Shown piece by piece: positions 23,817 through 33,771 of a stretch of 64,000 nt of DNA. Made by a program: the position numbers and the translations under genes. The DNA comes from UBA1535 sp964371035 (GTDB lineage Bacteria > Bacillota > Clostridia > Tissierellales > Sedimentibacteraceae). Position 1 is the first letter of the stretch, and every line of letters begins with the position of its first letter. Below the pieces are notes generated by a model that saw nothing but the letters and a program-made list of their open reading frames with translations, was not told the DNA's origin and searched no databases. The stretch covers positions 4,351 through 68,350 of the forward strand of contig CAYJLG010000013.1 in NCBI GenBank assembly GCA_964371035.1, in the 5' to 3' direction.

Positions 23817-24512
23817 TTATTTATAAATTCTACTGCCGAAAATAGCAGTTCCAATTCTTACAATATTCGCACCTTCTTCAATAGCAACATCATAGTCATT
23901 TGTCATTCCCATAGATAAAAATTTCATCTCTACGTTGTTAAAATTCATGCCTGCAACCTTATCATAAAGTGATTTCATTTCTTTAAAAACCCATCTAACG
24001 TCTTCCTTATTTTCTTCAAATGGAGCTACGGTCATAAGCCCCACTATTTTTATATTTTCAAGATTTTCAATTTCTTTCAAAAAAGGTAACAATTCATCTT
24101 TCTTCAATCCAAACTTACTTTCTTCTTCACCAATATTCATCTCCACTAAAACTTGAGACACTATATCATGTTGTTTAGATCTCTTGTCTATCTCTTGAGC
24201 TAAAGACATGCTTTCTAAAGAATGAATAAGTTTTGCTTTATCAATAATATATTTAACTTTATTTTTTTGCAAATGCCCAATGAAATGCCAGTTTATTTCT
24301 TTATCAGAATTTTGTTCAAATTTGTTTACTAACTCTTGGACTTTGTTCTCACCAAGATTTTGTATCCCTGCATCAAATGCCTCTATCGCTTTATCATAAC
24401 TAACTGTCTTAGAAACTGCAATCACAGTAATATCATCAAGTGTTTTATTAACTTTTTTCGCTGAATTTTCAACGTTTTTTAAAATTTCACTTACATTTAT
24501 TGATATATCCAC
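23817..24512 (-). CDS. YggS/YlmE family PLP homeostasis protein
   Basis: A 231-residue single-domain PLP-binding protein of the YggS (PLPBP) family. It shows VIAVSKTVSYDKAIEAFDAG with the PLP lysine, NLGENKVQEL, WHFIGHLQKNKVKYI, and the C-terminal LSMGMTNDYDVAIEEGANIVR with RIGTAIFG. It does not act as a racemase but buffers cellular PLP and affects amino acid and keto-acid pools. Located upstream of sepF as in Bacillus and Clostridium. Confidence 0.94.
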   Translation of the reverse strand: MDISINVSEILKNVENSAKKVNKTLDDITVIAVSKTVSYDKAIEAFDAGIQNLGENKVQELVNKFEQNSDKEINWHFIGHLQKNKVKYIIDKAKLIHSLESMSLAQEIDKRSKQHDIVSQVLVEMNIGEEESKFGLKKDELLPFLKEIENLENIKIVGLMTVAPFEENKEDVRWVFKEMKSLYDKVAGMNFNNVEMKFLSMGMTNDYDVAIEEGANIVRIGTAIFGSRIYK

Positions 24513-24521
24513 AAATTCCTC

Positions 24522-25649
24522 CTAGTCGACAATCTGTCCTTCATAAGTATTATTAGGATTTAGGACTGCTTTGTCATAAGCTTTAACTGTATAATATTTT
24601 TTTTCATCAATATAAATTGCACCCCTACTACCTTCAGATGCTACTTCACCTTGATCAACTACGTAAAAATCATAATTTTCACCAATAATATCAATTGGAA
24701 AAAATTTAACTATATTGCTTATGTCTACGATGTATATCCCTGTTAACCCATCTTTTTCAATTACCGCTCTTTTATCAATAATGATTCCATCGTTGATTTC
24801 ATGTATAAGTTGAGCACTTACTTCTCTCATATTATATATTCTATGAAAATAATCATCAAATCTAACTACAACTACAGAGTTTTCGTTGCTTGGATTAATT
24901 TTTTCGATGTAACCATAAATAAAGTCTTCATGCCCATCTATTCTTACTCTTATATAGCTTCCTTCACTATATAATTCTATGTCATCGTTACTTACTAAAA
25001 AAGCAATATAATAATAATAATTTGAAATCACTTTTAACAAATCATCATGCGTTTCGACGTAACTCAAGTCTTGAGTATTATATGGAACGACCTCTAAGTC
25101 AGTAAATTTGCTAGGCATTACATCTAATGCTTCTTCAAATAAAAAATGTTCTTCTACTCCATCAAATTCATATGATAAAAACCCAGAGACAGGTGAAAAT
25201 ACAGGATATTTTCCTAAATTTAAGGCTTGTTCATAAATTTGTTTGAACATCAGTAAATCCGATTCTTCATATCCTACATATTTCACTTCAGAAGAGCTCC
25301 CCATTGCAATAGAACTATTAATATTTTCAAGTGCAGAATCTATCATTTCAATTTCTTTTATGATTTGTGAAGTACTATCTGCAGTGTGAATATCTGCTAA
25401 ATATGCTGCTTCAAAGACTTTATCGCCTTCTTCGTATGAAAATTCTATTTCACCAATACAATCTGCTTCAACAATTTTCTCATCTTTTATTACAATGCCT
25501 GTATATTCTCTTACACCTTCTAATTCACCAAATTCCAAAAATGAAGTGTCAATTTTACCTAAAAATCCATTTAAAAAGTAAATTGAAACTCCAAGCAAAA
25601 CTACAATTATTAAATATATACTAAAAAAATTATTTTTCTTTTGTGACAT
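24522..25649 (-). CDS. HlyD-like membrane-anchored protein at the head of the division cluster
   Basis: A 375-residue protein with one N-terminal membrane helix (FFSIYLIIVVLLGVSIYFLNG) and a large extracytoplasmic part that starts with a lipoyl/HlyD-like beta segment (GELEGVREYTGIVIKDEKIV). Clostridial relatives are annotated as HlyD-family efflux adaptors, but no ABC transporter or exporter partner is adjacent. Its function is unknown. A promoter (25683-25712) overlaps any longer reading frame, so translation must start downstream, at ATG 25649. It is the first gene of the yggS-sepF-yggT-ylmH run. Confidence 0.7.
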   Translation of the reverse strand: MSQKKNNFFSIYLIIVVLLGVSIYFLNGFLGKIDTSFLEFGELEGVREYTGIVIKDEKIVEADCIGEIEFSYEEGDKVFEAAYLADIHTADSTSQIIKEIEMIDSALENINSSIAMGSSSEVKYVGYEESDLLMFKQIYEQALNLGKYPVFSPVSGFLSYEFDGVEEHFLFEEALDVMPSKFTDLEVVPYNTQDLSYVETHDDLLKVISNYYYYIAFLVSNDDIELYSEGSYIRVRIDGHEDFIYGYIEKINPSNENSVVVVRFDDYFHRIYNMREVSAQLIHEINDGIIIDKRAVIEKDGLTGIYIVDISNIVKFFPIDIIGENYDFYVVDQGEVASEGSRGAIYIDEKKYYTVKAYDKAVLNPNNTYEGQIVD

Positions 25650-25682
25650 ACCAAACACACCGCTATCTGCATAATTAACATG

Positions 25683-25712
25683 ATTATAACACAACTTCTG
25701 CAATGTTTGCAA
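25683..25712 (-). promoter_or_regulatory. Promoter of the division/lipoprotein cluster
   Basis: Minus-strand TTGCAA (25712-25707), an 18-bp spacer and a perfect TATAAT (25688-25683). It drives the HlyD-like gene and probably everything down to pyrR and the MATE gene, since intergenic gaps are small and no internal terminator was seen. Confidence 0.72.
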
Positions 25713-25740
25713 GCTAAAAATATTGAAAATTAGTCATAAT

Positions 25741-25785
25741 AAAAAAGCCTGCTAATAGTGAAAGCACTATCAAGCAGGTTTTTTT
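25741..25785 (-). terminator. Terminator after the vWA surface-protein gene
   Basis: AAAAAAGCCTGCT pairs with AGCAGGTTTTTTT around an 18-nt loop region containing a second small stem. T runs on both sides make it potentially bidirectional. Confidence 0.85.
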
Positions 25786-25818
25786 ATAAAATACGCAACT
25801 ATGTGTAGATATTTTTTG

Positions 25819-28800
25819 CTAAATCGCTGTATTATCTAACGAATCTTGATCATCTTCTTCATCGTCATTTTCTTTTTTTCTACCTAATACATAAATTTGT
25901 AGTATTTGAATTGCTGTAATCAATGCAAACCACAAACTAAATCTATCGAATATAACCATAGGAGCAGTAAAATCTTGAGTTATAAATAAGAATATAGTTA
26001 TTATCACTGATAAAACAATTGACAACAATTTCGCAAATCTTCTCTTAAATTTACCTTCTTTATTTTCGTCTTCTTTGTCTTCTTCATTGTTTTTCATTTC
26101 AGCAATTCTATCTGCATTTTCTTCATCTTCCTCATCTTCTTCATCTTTTTTCTTACGTTTAATGATGAAGATAAAAGCAGCTAAAATTGTTAATAATGTC
26201 ATACAAAGGTCAAATAAGCTCCATCCACTTCCAGCTCCCGTAGGTTCTGGTTCTACTCCTAAATCCATGTTTCCAAGTGGCACTCCACCTTCTACTATAA
26301 ATGTAGTTTCTTCAATTGTTCCACTCTCAAATTCTACAACTACAGTATATTCGCCATCAGGTAAAGTCGCAATAAACTCAGGTGAAATACTAAGTTTTCC
26401 TGATTCATCAACAGTAAAGTCTTCTTCTGTTATGTCTGTACCCTCAATTTGAATGTTTTTAGGTGGTTCTGGTAATTCCATATCTATTCCACCAGTTGAT
26501 GTTCCTGTAGTAGGAATTGATGGAGTTGTATCTGTCTCAGGTTCTGTTTCAGGTTCTGGATCTGGTGTCGGATCTGGGTCCGGTGTCGGATCTGGGTCCG
26601 GTGTTGGATCTGGGTCCGGTGTTGGATCTGGGTCCGGTGTTGNNNNNNNNNNNNNNNNNNNNNNNNNNNNNNNNNNNNNNNNNNNNNNNNNNNNNNNNNN
26701 NNNNNNNNNNNNNNNNNNNNNNNNNNNNNNNNNNNNNNNNNNGGATCTGGGTCCGGTGTTGGATCTGGATCCGGTGTTGCTCCTTCATTTATGTTTTCAA
26801 AGATCGGATAATATATTTCACTTTTAGTAATATTTTCAAGATTTACACTATCTCCGTTTCCATCTTTAGAAGTATTCCATTCTACAAAAATCATGCCTGC
26901 AGGCACATGCTGTGGCGATCCAGGATCGATTCCATTATCATTCAAAATTACATATTGGATCTCATCTGTTTCACCACCACTGCTACCATCATAAAAATCT
27001 TTAAATATTATTGTGTATTCAGGTGTTATTGTTGCAGTTCCATCATGAGCAGTAATAATCGATCTCGAGGCTGCTTGTTCGGCAGTTGTTATTTTATATC
27101 TGTACGTAATATCATTGTCATTTTCATCGACAATTACTATACTCGACAAATCAACTCTAACATCATCCCTTACTATCTCTGTTTCACTCAATACAGCATC
27201 TTCAACTATGATTTTTAAAGTCTTAATTTTTGCGCCTTCTTCCAACAATCCGTTTACTATATAGTCTGCAGTTTCATAATCATTTTCATTCGAAACTGTG
27301 ACTTCATTTTGTGCATCAAAGGTAAAAGTTATTTTATCATCTGAGATTTCAGGACTGTCAGTATCTTCAAATCTTGTGCTATCTGCAAATCTAACTTCAG
27401 CATCTTTATCGTCAAACTCTACTCTATATACTAAAGCTAAATCCTTTGCGGTTATTTCTAATCTGATTTTATCTGCAAATTTAGGATAAAACAGCATGTC
27501 TTTTTTAATGCTTGTCAAATCGCCTTCTTGCATAGGTCTGTCATCAGAGCTATCTCCTAATACACCGTCATCATACATCCATTCGACAAAATAACTATCA
27601 AATGGTGGCTCTGGATCTTCTGCTAAACTTGCATTATTACCATATAAAACTTTTTCAACAGTATCATCATCTGAAGAATTTTCAGCATCACCTTTAAATA
27701 CTACTATATATTCAGGTGTGACAATCACATCGCTAGTTTTGACAATAAATTTCTCCTCAGCTGTGAAATATCTTTCTGTCACATCTATAGTTTCACCATC
27801 AACTACTGTAGTTATCTTTACGTTTGATGACAATATTTGTGATATTGATAATTCATCTACGTATGTCTTTATGTTTTCTGGATCTAACAATAAATCTTCT
27901 ACATTTATTTCAATTTCTATGCCTTCTATCTTGTGTCCTTCAGTTAATCCGTCGATTTCGAAATAAGTATCGTTTAATTCTAACGTCAATTTTAGCATCT
28001 TATTTTCTTTATCGACTTCGATATTTTCATTGTCTAGTTTTTCATCTTCAAATCTAACTGCATCGTCTAAAACAGTATATATCATTTTTAATTGTTTAGG
28101 AGTTATTGTCAATGCTATTTTATCTGCATACACAGGATAAAATGTTATATCATCTTGTATATTAGTCAATTTTTCTTTTAATTCTTCTTCACTTAATGCA
28201 CCTTTAAATTCATCATCATCTGGATTTACATCAGACCATCCAACAAAATAGTAATCATCAGGAGCATTAGGTTTTTCGGTTGGTATATCAATGCTTTCAC
28301 CTTTTGGTATATCTAAATTAACTGTATACATCGTATCATTAAAATTATTGTCTTCAAACTTAACATTAACTTCTTCTATCGGCAATTTCAGGCTATTAGA
28401 AACAATATTACTTAACGCTACTAAATCACTAGTTGTCGTGACTTTGCCATCCTCAATAGTCACATTCATATCTTTGCCTACAAATGCATCATATGCATCT
28501 GTAAAAGTATACATCGCTTGATTTTCGATATCGATTTTATTGTTTGTTCCTTCTGCATAAATAAAATCACCATTTTCGTCTTTAGGTGCTTTTACTAACA
28601 CTTCAAAGGAGAAGGTTTTTATAGTTGGAGTTTTGAGTGAAGTAGCATCAGTATCATCAGGTTTTGCTATATCAGTATTTATCTCTATTCTAGCATCACC
28701 AACAGTATCATTAAAACTCATTATACTGTCGTCACTCACAGGTATTCCATCTACCATAAACGAACCCTCAACAAACTCTGTATGTTCAGGAATATAGTCA

Positions 28801-30935
28801 TGAATTACGATATTTTTTACATCTAACTCACCTTCATTTTCTAGTGCTAAGTTATATCTTATTTTATTTCCTACTACTAATTCTATGCTTGCATTATTGT
28901 TTTCATCAATGATTTCAGCTGTTTTAGTCACAGTTATATCAGAGTTATCACCAGTAACAATAAATTTTGCAGGAACTTCAAGTTCCAAGTATTCAAATTT
29001 GTTTGTTTTTCCATTTATATAGCCAATTTTAGCTTTGCCTTCATTAGTATCATGTTCTGATTCTCCATCAGGAAGCATACTAGTATTAACTTTTTGATAA
29101 AAACTTAGTCGTGCCTTAGACACATCTACTACTTCATCTGCTGAAATTTGTAACTTATCCATCTTCCATGTTAGTTGTCTTGTAGTTTCGTCATAAGTCA
29201 CCATGCCTATATCATTGATGCTATCGTAAGATTCTGTCATGGTTTTAGGATTGCCGTCACTATCTTTTACTTCCCAAGTAACTTCTATTGGGTGGTCTTT
29301 ATCTACCATAAAATCAAAACTTTCACCAATAGTATCAGTAAAGTCGACTGCTAGAGATTTCAATATTTCTTCTAAAGCATCATAGACTTCCATTACGTTT
29401 TCAGATCCTACAATGTTAAAATACGACTCTCCCGCTACATCAGATGCCATTTTTTCTAATGGTGTTGAACCTGTAGGAATCATATCCATTCCTACAGTGT
29501 ATACTGTAAATCCATATTTTTCTTCTAATTCTTCAATTTTTTCATATACTCCTGTTGTTGATGCAGATTCACCGTCAGATAGAAAAATAATATACCTTTG
29601 CCTACCTTCTAAAATTTGATCTTTAAATATTTCTTCAACTTGGTCAAGTCCTACAAGATAGTTAGTTCCAGTATATCCATTTGTATACCCATATTCGATA
29701 GGAACTTCAGCTCCTATATCCGGAAGTGTATCATAGTAACTTAAAGCTGGATACAGTGACGAATAGTAATTTAAGCTTCCTGAATAAGTAACTAATCCAA
29801 CTCTATTATTCACCAAATTCCCGTTTTCAGCATCCTTTGCATTTAGCACTACTGAAGAAAGTTTTGAGATGACATATTTTGACATCATCATCCTATCATA
29901 GCATCCTGATTCTGTTAATTCTGCCAAATCTGTAATTTCATAAATATTAATGTCGTCATCTCCAGGTTTAGTATTAATAAAATCAGGCGAAACATATAGG
30001 TGCTTAGTTTCATTAAAATCTATTGCACTCGACTCTTCGCTTTTTATCATGTTTTTATTATCCAAACCAACTTCTGTTTTAGAAGGAATACTTGTAACAC
30101 GTGAAAAATATACATCTATTTCATCAACACCTTCAGTTGTTTGTTCAAAAAAAGTAGGTTTAATTGCTGTACCTGTAATTGCTGTACCTGTAGTGACTCT
30201 TTCATAATGTTGATTTATTGGAGGATCTGTTTTGTCATAAGTTATACTCACATTTGCTGCAGTAATGTTTGCACTATATTGAGCATTATATTCATCTGCC
30301 GCCTTGCTTTTAACTTTACTCACAAATGTAGATGCACCCCAAGCATTTGGGATATTTTCATCATTATTAAATAAATAATAATAATTAGTTCCACCAATTT
30401 TTGCATCTATCATATAATAATGATTCTCGTTTAAACATAAACAAGTGTATTGTTTATCACCTCCATCAACATCCATATTCATAGAGCCTGATTGATCTAC
30501 TATAAATAAAACATCGGCAGGTGTCGAGCCAACTCTTCCATAAAAATCCATATCAATTTTTACTATACCATTCGCCTTGTCTTCTTCAGAAGCAAAGTAG
30601 GCATTTTTTTCGCCCGCTGCTTGGACACCCGTATCTTTAACCTCTGTTGATAAATTCTCCATCGATGCACTAAAATCTTTACCACCATATTGTAAGTCAG
30701 TGTTAGTTATTTGAAGGTTAGTATCATTTACTTTTATTGAATCACCTTCTGTATTATTATCTGCTCTATCAACAGAGTAGACTTTTCCCTTTTCACTATC
30801 ATCTGGGTTTATAGCACCATTCGTTGCATCCACTAGTGGTAACAATATTCTACCCAATATTAGGAAAAACACTACAGCTAGTGCCGTATATCTGGCAAAA
30901 CTTAACGCAGATACTTCATTTTTGAAAATTTTCAT
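25819..30935 (-). CDS. Giant von Willebrand factor A surface protein (spans assembly gap)
   Basis: One very large surface protein (about 1,700 residues) in which an N-run artificially changes frame. It has an N-terminal signal/anchor helix (TALAVVFFLILGRILLPLV), a vWA domain from ~135 with the MIDAS motif DQSGSM and FLSDGESAS, a DUF11-type domain (~660-760, VTKTAEII ... LALENEGELDVKNIVIHDYIP), and three InlB-like repeats each with FVGW/FVEW. A TPDPDP repeat linker containing the gap follows, then PETDTTPSIPTTGTSTGG, a small beta domain and three C-terminal membrane helices separated by highly charged Lys/Glu/Asp segments. There is no C-terminal LPXTG signal, so anchoring is by the membrane helices. 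Probable role: adhesion or envelope scaffolding. Before the gap the frame begins at 30935; after it the frame is that of ATG 26481. Confidence 0.85.
26558..26778 (-). repeat. 18-bp tandem repeat encoding TPDPDP
   Basis: On the plus strand the unit is GGATCTGGGTCCGGTGTT. Units start at 26570, 26588, 26606 and 26624 before the gap and at 26743 and 26761 after it, with minor variants. It codes for a rigid Pro-Asp linker between the repeats and the C-terminal anchor. Its G/C content is far above the surroundings. Confidence 0.95.
26643..26742. other. Assembly gap of 100 N inside the repeat
   Basis: Exactly 100 N, the usual placeholder for unknown length. The flanking repeat phase (ends on base 1 of a unit, resumes on base 1 of a unit) and the reading frame both require a true missing length of 17 plus a multiple of 18. 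Confidence 0.97.
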
Positions 30936-31036
30936 AATTAAATAAACTCCTTTTACTTTTAAAACTATTTCTATCGCCTACTAATACACATCTACGCAAT
31001 AATATATGATTGGCTATATCATTTGGATTTATAATG

Positions 31037-31116
31037 ACATTTTTGCATGTATATTCATTGATATATCAACATTTTTGCAATCATATCATACTAAGGTTAC
31101 ATTTCGGTTACATTTC
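31037..31116. promoter_or_regulatory. Direct-repeat region upstream of the vWA gene
   Basis: Two copies of ACATTTTTGCA (31037-31047, 31069-31079) are followed by two abutting copies of GGTTACATTTC (31095-31105, 31106-31116). Tandem 11-bp repeats on one helix face are typical binding sites of OmpR/PhoB-type response regulators. The rest of the 252-bp spacer is AT-rich; the vWA gene has AAAGGAG before its ATG. Confidence 0.5.
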
Positions 31117-31187
31117 ATCAAAAAAATTACACTAATTTAGAATTATTTAGCTTTTAATAAATAAAATTACACACTTAGAATTTGATT

Positions 31188-32006
31188 TTAATTTTGTGAT
31201 AACGTATAAACATCTAACCTTCTATGTGCTAAAAGAGGAAGTTCTCCCCTTACTCTATCTACCTCGTCAAAAAAAACATCGCAAATAATCATAGTTTCTT
31301 TTTCATCTGCTTGCGCAATTACGTCACCCCATGGTGAAGCTACCATAGAATGTCCATACGAAACATAGCAACCATTTATATCTCTTGCAGGTGCAGTACC
31401 TATTGTATATACTTGATTGTCAAGAGCTCTAGTTCTAAATAAAATTTCCCAATGTGCAGGTCCAGTAGTCATATTAAACGCACCAGGAACAACTATCGCT
31501 TTAGCTCCTTTTTCAACTAAAAGCCTCGATAGCTCTGGAAACCTAAAATCATAACAAACTACTACTCCTACCTTCCCAAACTCCGTATCAAACACACAAA
31601 TTTCCTTACCTGCACTTAAAGTATCAGATTCTTTAAACATCTGCCCATCTTTTATATTTATATCAAACAAATGCATCTTACGATGCTTTCCTACTTGTTT
31701 GCCGTTTCTATCAAAAACGTATGACGTATTAAAGACTTTGCCTTCATCATCAATCTCAGGAATAGAACCAGCAACAAGAAAAACTTTATTTTCTTTGGCT
31801 ATACGAGATAACTCTTGCCACTGTTTTCCTTTCTCTTTTTCAGCATAAACAGGGAAATTTTCAGTCTTATATGGACAATTAAACATCTCTGGCAAAACTA
31901 CTAGATCTACACCTTTCGTTTTTGCTTCTACTATATATTTTTCAACTTTTACCGTATTATCATTTTTATCTGTTGAAACAGCCATTTGTACTAGTGCAAC
32001 TTTCAT
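31188..32006 (-). CDS. Carbon-nitrogen hydrolase (nitrilase/omega-amidase family)
   Basis: A 272-residue nitrilase-superfamily amidase with the complete Glu-Lys-Cys triad: Glu in VVLPEMFNCPY, Lys in HRKMHLFDI, Cys in VVCYDFRFPE. The pattern is closest to the Nit2/omega-amidase group, which hydrolyses omega-amides of keto acids. The start ATG at 32006 (MKVALVQMAV) is favoured by the conserved N-terminus. GGAGG lies 11 nt upstream; an in-frame ATG at 32024 overlaps this sequence. Third gene of a RidA / PLP enzyme / amidase operon. Confidence 0.88.
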   Translation of the reverse strand: MKVALVQMAVSTDKNDNTVKVEKYIVEAKTKGVDLVVLPEMFNCPYKTENFPVYAEKEKGKQWQELSRIAKENKVFLVAGSIPEIDDEGKVFNTSYVFDRNGKQVGKHRKMHLFDINIKDGQMFKESDTLSAGKEICVFDTEFGKVGVVVCYDFRFPELSRLLVEKGAKAIVVPGAFNMTTGPAHWEILFRTRALDNQVYTIGTAPARDINGCYVSYGHSMVASPWGDVIAQADEKETMIICDVFFDEVDRVRGELPLLAHRRLDVYTLSQN

Positions 32007-32044
32007 AAAACAATATTCCTCCATTTCAATGTTAAAAAGTTTAA

Positions 32045-33151
32045 CTACTTTAATTTACCTCTACATAAAATAGGAATTTCATCTATAATTTCTCCATTTG
32101 ACACTAAAAAAGCACTTTCATACAAGTTACATACTGGACATATATGCACAGGATAAATTTCAAGTTTGTCACCGATCGATACTTTATCTCGAAATTCTCT
32201 ATCATAAATAATTGCATGTTCATCATACACATCAAAAACTGAAATACTTTCATTGCCTTTAATTGTACCAACACCTTGAGTAGCAGTTATTCCTTTTGTT
32301 CTTCGTTGAGCCGTCAACCCTTTGGCTCCAACATCAGTAATCACTCTCTCAAGAGTAGGTCTACTTATTACAGTAGTCAACACTGTCGCCGCACAATTCT
32401 CTAACGTACCTAGACAAGCACTCATAGACGCATCCATTAAAATATATGTACCTGGTCTAATTTCTGTTATTCCTTCCATAATGCTAGGCTTTAATAACAT
32501 TGAAGGAGTCGCACCTATGCTGACTACTTTAGGAGTCAACATATGATTTTTTGCAATCTCAGCAAATTTAAGTGTTCTTTTTTGACTTATATCAAATTCT
32601 TCAAGACAAGCTTCAATGCTATCAGAATTATACGAATGACCTTCATGTGAAAAAATCCCTCTAAACTCTACATTTGGGCATTTTTTTATAGTTTCTAACA
32701 ACGCAACAAAATCAGCTTCTTCAATTATTCCGGATCTTTCTTCACCTACTTCTATTTCTATCAAAATATTTGCTGGTTTGCTAGATTTAGCAAAAATCTT
32801 GTCAGCTAAAATTACGTGTTCCGGGCTATCTACTCCGAAACTTAGTGTAATTTTTTCAGATAGCTCTCTAGCTCTTTCAAGTTTTACTTCTCCAACTATT
32901 TGATTGGCTATAAAAATATCATCAATGCCATTTTCAGCCATTACTTCTGCTTCACCTAATTTAGCCACTGTAATCCCTTTACAACCTTTTTCAAGTTGTA
33001 ACTTAGCTAAAGCAGGCATCTTATGAGTTTTAGTATGTGGCCTTAAATCAACGTTGCTTTGATATGCAAATTTTTGCATAGTTTCAATGTTTTTTATCAT
33101 TTTTTCCAAATCAATAATCAGTGATGGTGTATCTAAATCCATAAAATTCAT
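32045..33151 (-). CDS. D-threonine aldolase / D-serine dehydratase-like PLP enzyme
   Basis: A 368-residue fold-type III PLP enzyme (alanine racemase N-terminal fold) of the D-threonine aldolase/DSD1 family. The PLP lysine is in LRPHTKTHKMPALAKLQ, and the metal-binding His-x-Cys is in the C-terminal segment VHICPVCNLYES. It would cleave D-threonine or related D-beta-hydroxy amino acids to glycine plus an aldehyde, or dehydrate D-serine; the sequence does not decide. AGAGG overlaps the end of ridA 8 nt before the ATG at 33151, indicating coupled translation. Confidence 0.85.
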   Translation of the reverse strand: MNFMDLDTPSLIIDLEKMIKNIETMQKFAYQSNVDLRPHTKTHKMPALAKLQLEKGCKGITVAKLGEAEVMAENGIDDIFIANQIVGEVKLERARELSEKITLSFGVDSPEHVILADKIFAKSSKPANILIEIEVGEERSGIIEEADFVALLETIKKCPNVEFRGIFSHEGHSYNSDSIEACLEEFDISQKRTLKFAEIAKNHMLTPKVVSIGATPSMLLKPSIMEGITEIRPGTYILMDASMSACLGTLENCAATVLTTVISRPTLERVITDVGAKGLTAQRRTKGITATQGVGTIKGNESISVFDVYDEHAIIYDREFRDKVSIGDKLEIYPVHICPVCNLYESAFLVSNGEIIDEIPILCRGKLK

Positions 33152-33154
33152 CAA

Positions 33155-33535
33155 CTATACCTCTCTTGCAGCAACCGCTTCAATTTCTACTAGACAACCT
33201 GCATACAAATTATTGCTTGGCACTACTACTCTAGCAGGCCTATGTTTCCCAAAAAAATCACTATAAACAACATTTAATTCAGGCCAATAAGCTACATCTG
33301 GTATATAAACTCTACACATAATTACATTTTCTTTTTCAAGACCTGCAGCACTTAATACATACTGCAAATTTTTGAGAGCTTGTTTTGCTTCTTCTTTTAC
33401 TCCGCCTGTCGGCACTTTTCCAGTTTCAGGATCTATAGAAAGTTGCCCTGATATATATATAGTTCCATTATGCTCCATGGCTGGCACATAATGACCTCCA
33501 TCACGTACTGAATAATCTGTTTCTATAATTTTCAT
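33155..33535 (-). CDS. ridA: RidA family enamine/imine deaminase
   Basis: A 126-residue RidA (YjgF/YER057c) protein that hydrolyses reactive enamines/imines released by PLP-dependent dehydratases. It carries GTIYISGQLSIDPETG and the conserved Arg in RPARVVVPSNNLYAGCLVEIEA. First gene of the operon, directly coupled to the PLP enzyme whose intermediates it would be expected to clear. Confidence 0.88.
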   Translation of the reverse strand: MKIIETDYSVRDGGHYVPAMEHNGTIYISGQLSIDPETGKVPTGGVKEEAKQALKNLQYVLSAAGLEKENVIMCRVYIPDVAYWPELNVVYSDFFGKHRPARVVVPSNNLYAGCLVEIEAVAAREV

Positions 33536-33604
33536 AATAACCTTCCTTTTTTATTAAAATCATCTAACTTATAATATTTAAAGCCTTCGTTCTATAGATG
33601 CCAC

Positions 33605-33634
33605 ATTATACACCATTCGGATATATTACTACAA
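33605..33634 (-). promoter_or_regulatory. Promoter of the ridA operon
   Basis: Minus-strand TTGTAG (33634-33629), 18-bp spacer, perfect TATAAT (33610-33605), about 70 nt before ridA. Confidence 0.62.
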
Positions 33635-33771
33635 CCAAATTTTAAAACAATTTTTAACTATAATTATTTTATCTATATAATAATATATACCCATTTTTGG
33701 TTATAATTCTCTTTTTTTTGATATTTAATTTTTTTATTTATTTGATATGATACTCTAATTAGTCTATCAAT

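Noticed and set aside
26500..26570. IPTTGTSTGG as a sortase (LPXTG-like) signal
   Set aside because: It is not at the C-terminus, lacks the sorting-signal arrangement, and more than 200 residues with three membrane helices follow.
26453..27218. Plus-strand Gly/Ser-rich frames over the 18-bp repeat
   Set aside because: They are the antisense of the TPDPDP repeat and have no start signals.
25819..30935. Two genes, or a frameshifted pseudogene, in the vWA protein
   Set aside because: The frame change coincides exactly with a 100-N placeholder in a repeat; repeat phase and frame agree on a single intact gene.
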